Assembly: GCA_031277535.1 (NCBI GenBank)
Contig: JAITMD010000014.1
Location: forward strand, 1-42,925
Source of the DNA: Flavobacteriaceae bacterium
GTDB lineage: Bacteria > Bacteroidota > Bacteroidia > Flavobacteriales > Flavobacteriaceae
Reading direction: 5' to 3'
DNA length: 42,925 nt
In this document: in pieces, positions 41,098 to 42,925 of the stretch
How positions within the stretch are numbered: position 1 is the first letter of the stretch
How the letters are laid out: every line of letters begins with the position of its first letter
Notes under the pieces: generated by a model
What the model was told of the DNA's origin: nothing
Seen by the model: the letters and a program-made list of their open reading frames with translations, nothing else
Database searches by the model: none
Position numbers and translations under genes: made by a program

Positions 41098-41952
41098 TTA
41101 TCGAATAGGTCTATTTAATATAAGATCTAAGTATAAATTTACATTTTTCTTTAAGTCTCTACGATGAGTAATAAAATCCAGGAATCCATGTTCTAATAAG
41201 AATTCTGAAGTTTGAAAACCTTCAGGAAGATCTTTACCTGTAGTGTCTTTTACAATACGTGGGCCTGCAAAACCAATTAAAGCTCCTGGCTCAGCAATGT
41301 TTATATCCCCTAACATTGCAAAAGATGCAGATATTCCTCCTGTTGTAGGATCTGTACATAGTGAAATGTAAGGTATTTTAGCATCACTTAATAATGAAAG
41401 CTTAGCTGATGTTTTAGCCATTTGCATTAATGAAAAACCTGCTTCCATCATACGAGCTCCTCCAGATTTCGATATCATCAAGAAAGGTACTTTATGCTTT
41501 AGAGAATAATCAATTCCTCGTGCAATTTTTTCTCCCACAACAGATCCCATAGAACCACCAATAAAAGCAAAGTCCATTGCAGCAACCACAAGTTTTTGCC
41601 CATTAGAATCACCTACTGCAACTTTTACGGCATCGTTTAATTGTGTCTTAGCAATAGCTTCTTTTAAACGGTCTCCATACTTTTTAGTATCTTCAAATTT
41701 AAGAACGTCTTTTGAAGTTAAGCTTTTTGCAATTTCTTTGTAATCGTTGTTGTCAAAAAGAATTTCAAAATATTCTTTACTACCAATACGAACGTGGTAT
41801 CCATCTTCTGGACTAACCCAAAGTTTTTGAGCTAATTCATCAGAATCAATAATTTTTCCTGTAGGAGATTTATACCACAACCCTTTAGGGATGTCTTTTT
41901 TATTTTCAGTTGGTGTTTGAATTCCTTTTTCTTTTCTTTTAAACCAAGCCAT
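41098..41952 (-). CDS. accD: Acetyl-CoA carboxylase carboxyltransferase beta subunit, lacking zinc-ribbon cysteines
   Basis: With AccA it transfers the carboxyl group from biotin to acetyl-CoA, giving malonyl-CoA. The 284-residue protein has the crotonase-type core: [49 protein letters not shown], and the end GFLDFITHR. The N-terminal ribbon region aligns by its KGLWYK and GYHVRIG ends, but E. coli's four zinc cysteines (CxxC...CxxC) are replaced by Ser29, Gly32, Ser47 and Asp50; there is no Cys in the first 60 residues. Same-strand and 49 nt downstream of fbaA, without a terminator between, so probably co-transcribed with it. Confidence 0.96.
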   Translation of the reverse strand: MAWFKRKEKGIQTPTENKKDIPKGLWYKSPTGKIIDSDELAQKLWVSPEDGYHVRIGSKEYFEILFDNNDYKEIAKSLTSKDVLKFEDTKKYGDRLKEAIAKTQLNDAVKVAVGDSNGQKLVVAAMDFAFIGGSMGSVVGEKIARGIDYSLKHKVPFLMISKSGGARMMEAGFSLMQMAKTSAKLSLLSDAKIPYISLCTDPTTGGISASFAMLGDINIAEPGALIGFAGPRIVKDTTGKDLPEGFQTSEFLLEHGFLDFITHRRDLKKNVNLYLDLILNRPIR

Positions 41953-42001
41953 AAAATGATTGTTTTGTTTATAAAATGTTCAATAAACAAGGAGTTTATG
42001 A

Positions 42002-42925
42002 TTATAACGTGTTTACGTTATTTAAGTCTTCAAAAGCTTTCTCTAAACGAGCAACTAATGTCTGTTCTCCTTGTCTAACCCATACGCGTGGATCATAATA
42101 CTTTTTATTCGGAGCATCTGATCCTTCTGGATTACCTATTTGAGTTTTTAAATAGTCTATTTTTGATGTCATATAATCTCTGATACCCTCAGTATATGCA
42201 AATTGAGTATCTGTATCAATATTCATCTTAATTACTCCATATCCAACTGCTTCTTTAATTTCTTCAACTGAAGAACCTGAACCACCATGGAATACGAAAT
42301 CAACAGGATTATGTCCTAAATTGAATTTTTTAGAAACATATTCTTGTGAGTTTCTCAATATTTTTGGAGTTAGTTTTACATTTCCTGGTTTATAAACCCC
42401 ATGTACATTTCCGAAAGCTGCAGCAATTGTAAAGCGAGGACTTATTTTAGATAATTCTTCAAATGCATATGCTACTTCTTCTGGTTGAGTATATAGTTTA
42501 GACGAATCTACATCTGAGTTGTCAACCCCATCTTCTTCACCTCCAGTAATACCTAATTCGATTTCTAAAGTCATTCCTAACTTATCCATACGAGCTAAAT
42601 ATTGTTTAGAGATTTCTATGTTTTCTTCTATTGGTTCTTCTGATAAGTCTATCATATGAGAACTAAATAAGGGTTTCCCAAATTGTTTCATATATTCCTC
42701 TCCAGCATCTAATAAACCATCAATCCAAGGTAATAATTTTTTAGCACAATGATCTGTATGCAAAATTACAGGTACACCATAAGCCTCTGCTACTGTGTGA
42801 ACATGTTTTGCGCCAGCAATTGAACCAAGTATAGCTGCTTTTTGATTTTCATTAGACATTCCTTTTCCTGCCATAAATGCTCCTCCGCCATTTGAAAATT
42901 GGATAATTACTGGAGAATTTAATTT
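42002..42925 (-). CDS. fbaA: Class II fructose-bisphosphate aldolase, 5' end outside window
   Basis: Zinc enzyme of glycolysis and gluconeogenesis that splits fructose-1,6-bisphosphate. The reading frame stays open to the right edge (codons upstream of Met at 42874 read SPVIIQFSNGGGAFMAGKG), so the true start lies beyond the window; about 50 N-terminal residues are missing compared with the ~355-residue family. Metal and catalytic residues are present: LHTDHCAKK (Asp and zinc His), ELGITGGEEDGVDN, GNVHGVYKPG (zinc His), FHGGSGSS (zinc His and phosphate loop) and the KMNIDTDTQFAYT segment. Overall it resembles the longer E. coli-type class IIA enzyme. Confidence 0.97.
   Translation of the reverse strand, partial: KLNSPVIIQFSNGGGAFMAGKGMSNENQKAAILGSIAGAKHVHTVAEAYGVPVILHTDHCAKKLLPWIDGLLDAGEEYMKQFGKPLFSSHMIDLSEEPIEENIEISKQYLARMDKLGMTLEIELGITGGEEDGVDNSDVDSSKLYTQPEEVAYAFEELSKISPRFTIAAAFGNVHGVYKPGNVKLTPKILRNSQEYVSKKFNLGHNPVDFVFHGGSGSSVEEIKEAVGYGVIKMNIDTDTQFAYTEGIRDYMTSKIDYLKTQIGNPEGSDAPNKKYYDPRVWVRQGEQTLVARLEKAFEDLNNVNTL

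Overview
The window is AT-rich chromosomal DNA from a member of the Bacteroidota, most likely family Flavobacteriaceae (a Flavobacterium- or Myroides-like organism; genus not resolvable here). The evidence is the gene set: a FolK-deoxynucleoside kinase fusion, an S46 dipeptidyl-peptidase, DUF2797, DUF3667 and GH3 proteins, and an AccD without its zinc ribbon. Many promoters also fit the Bacteroidota pattern, a TAnnTTTG -7 box with TTTG or TTG about 19-20 nt upstream. I see no phage, insertion sequence, CRISPR array or integrated element; the content is almost entirely housekeeping.

Layout. 1-865 is a tRNA block on the minus strand (tRNA-Leu cut by the window edge, a YegP-like small protein, then tRNA-Leu and tRNA-Gly). 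1.7-5.6 kb has mutS, a FUSC-like membrane protein and a divergent SpoU 2'-O-methyltransferase. 6.0-9.2 kb has YceI, a DUF3667 membrane protein behind a 28-nt palindrome, DUF1543 and the FolK-dNK fusion. 9.3-17.2 kb has sppA, an AsmA-family gene, proC, DUF2797 (convergent) and GH3. 17.2-19.7 kb has a repeat-rich lipoprotein and a DPP11-like peptidase. A 1.3-kb gene-poor gap (19.8-21.1 kb) contains a candidate small transcript. 21.1-25.9 kb has waaA, a WbpE-like aminotransferase, a Bcr/CflA transporter and fabD. 26.0-31.1 kb has an envelope cluster (ppiD, a small membrane protein, lptC, an outer-membrane protein, coaX). 31.2-31.5 kb has three identical tandem tRNA-Phe genes. 31.9-39.6 kb has the elongasome operon mreB-mreC-mreD-mrdA-rodA plus a coiled-coil exported protein, behind purH. 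39.8-42.9 kb has a MacB-like permease, accD and fbaA (cut by the right edge).

Functional grouping. Much of the window concerns the envelope: the rod-shape complex, LPS (Kdo transferase, LptC), outer-membrane protein folding (PpiD), AsmA and SppA. The rest is core metabolism (purH, fabD, accD, coaX, folK, proC, fbaA) and DNA repair (mutS).

The least explained signals are non-coding: a 29-bp inverted repeat that takes in both stop codons of proC and DUF2797; a terminator that also carries a Shine-Dalgarno core ahead of proC; a fabD terminator inside the longest reading frame of the next gene; a possible small RNA or 18-residue ORF at 20.95-21.10 kb; a foldable element at 1.44-1.51 kb; and a shared initiation motif at three tRNA promoters. 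Several start codons were moved because the longer open frame begins inside a -7 promoter box. I found no clear new defence or mobile system.
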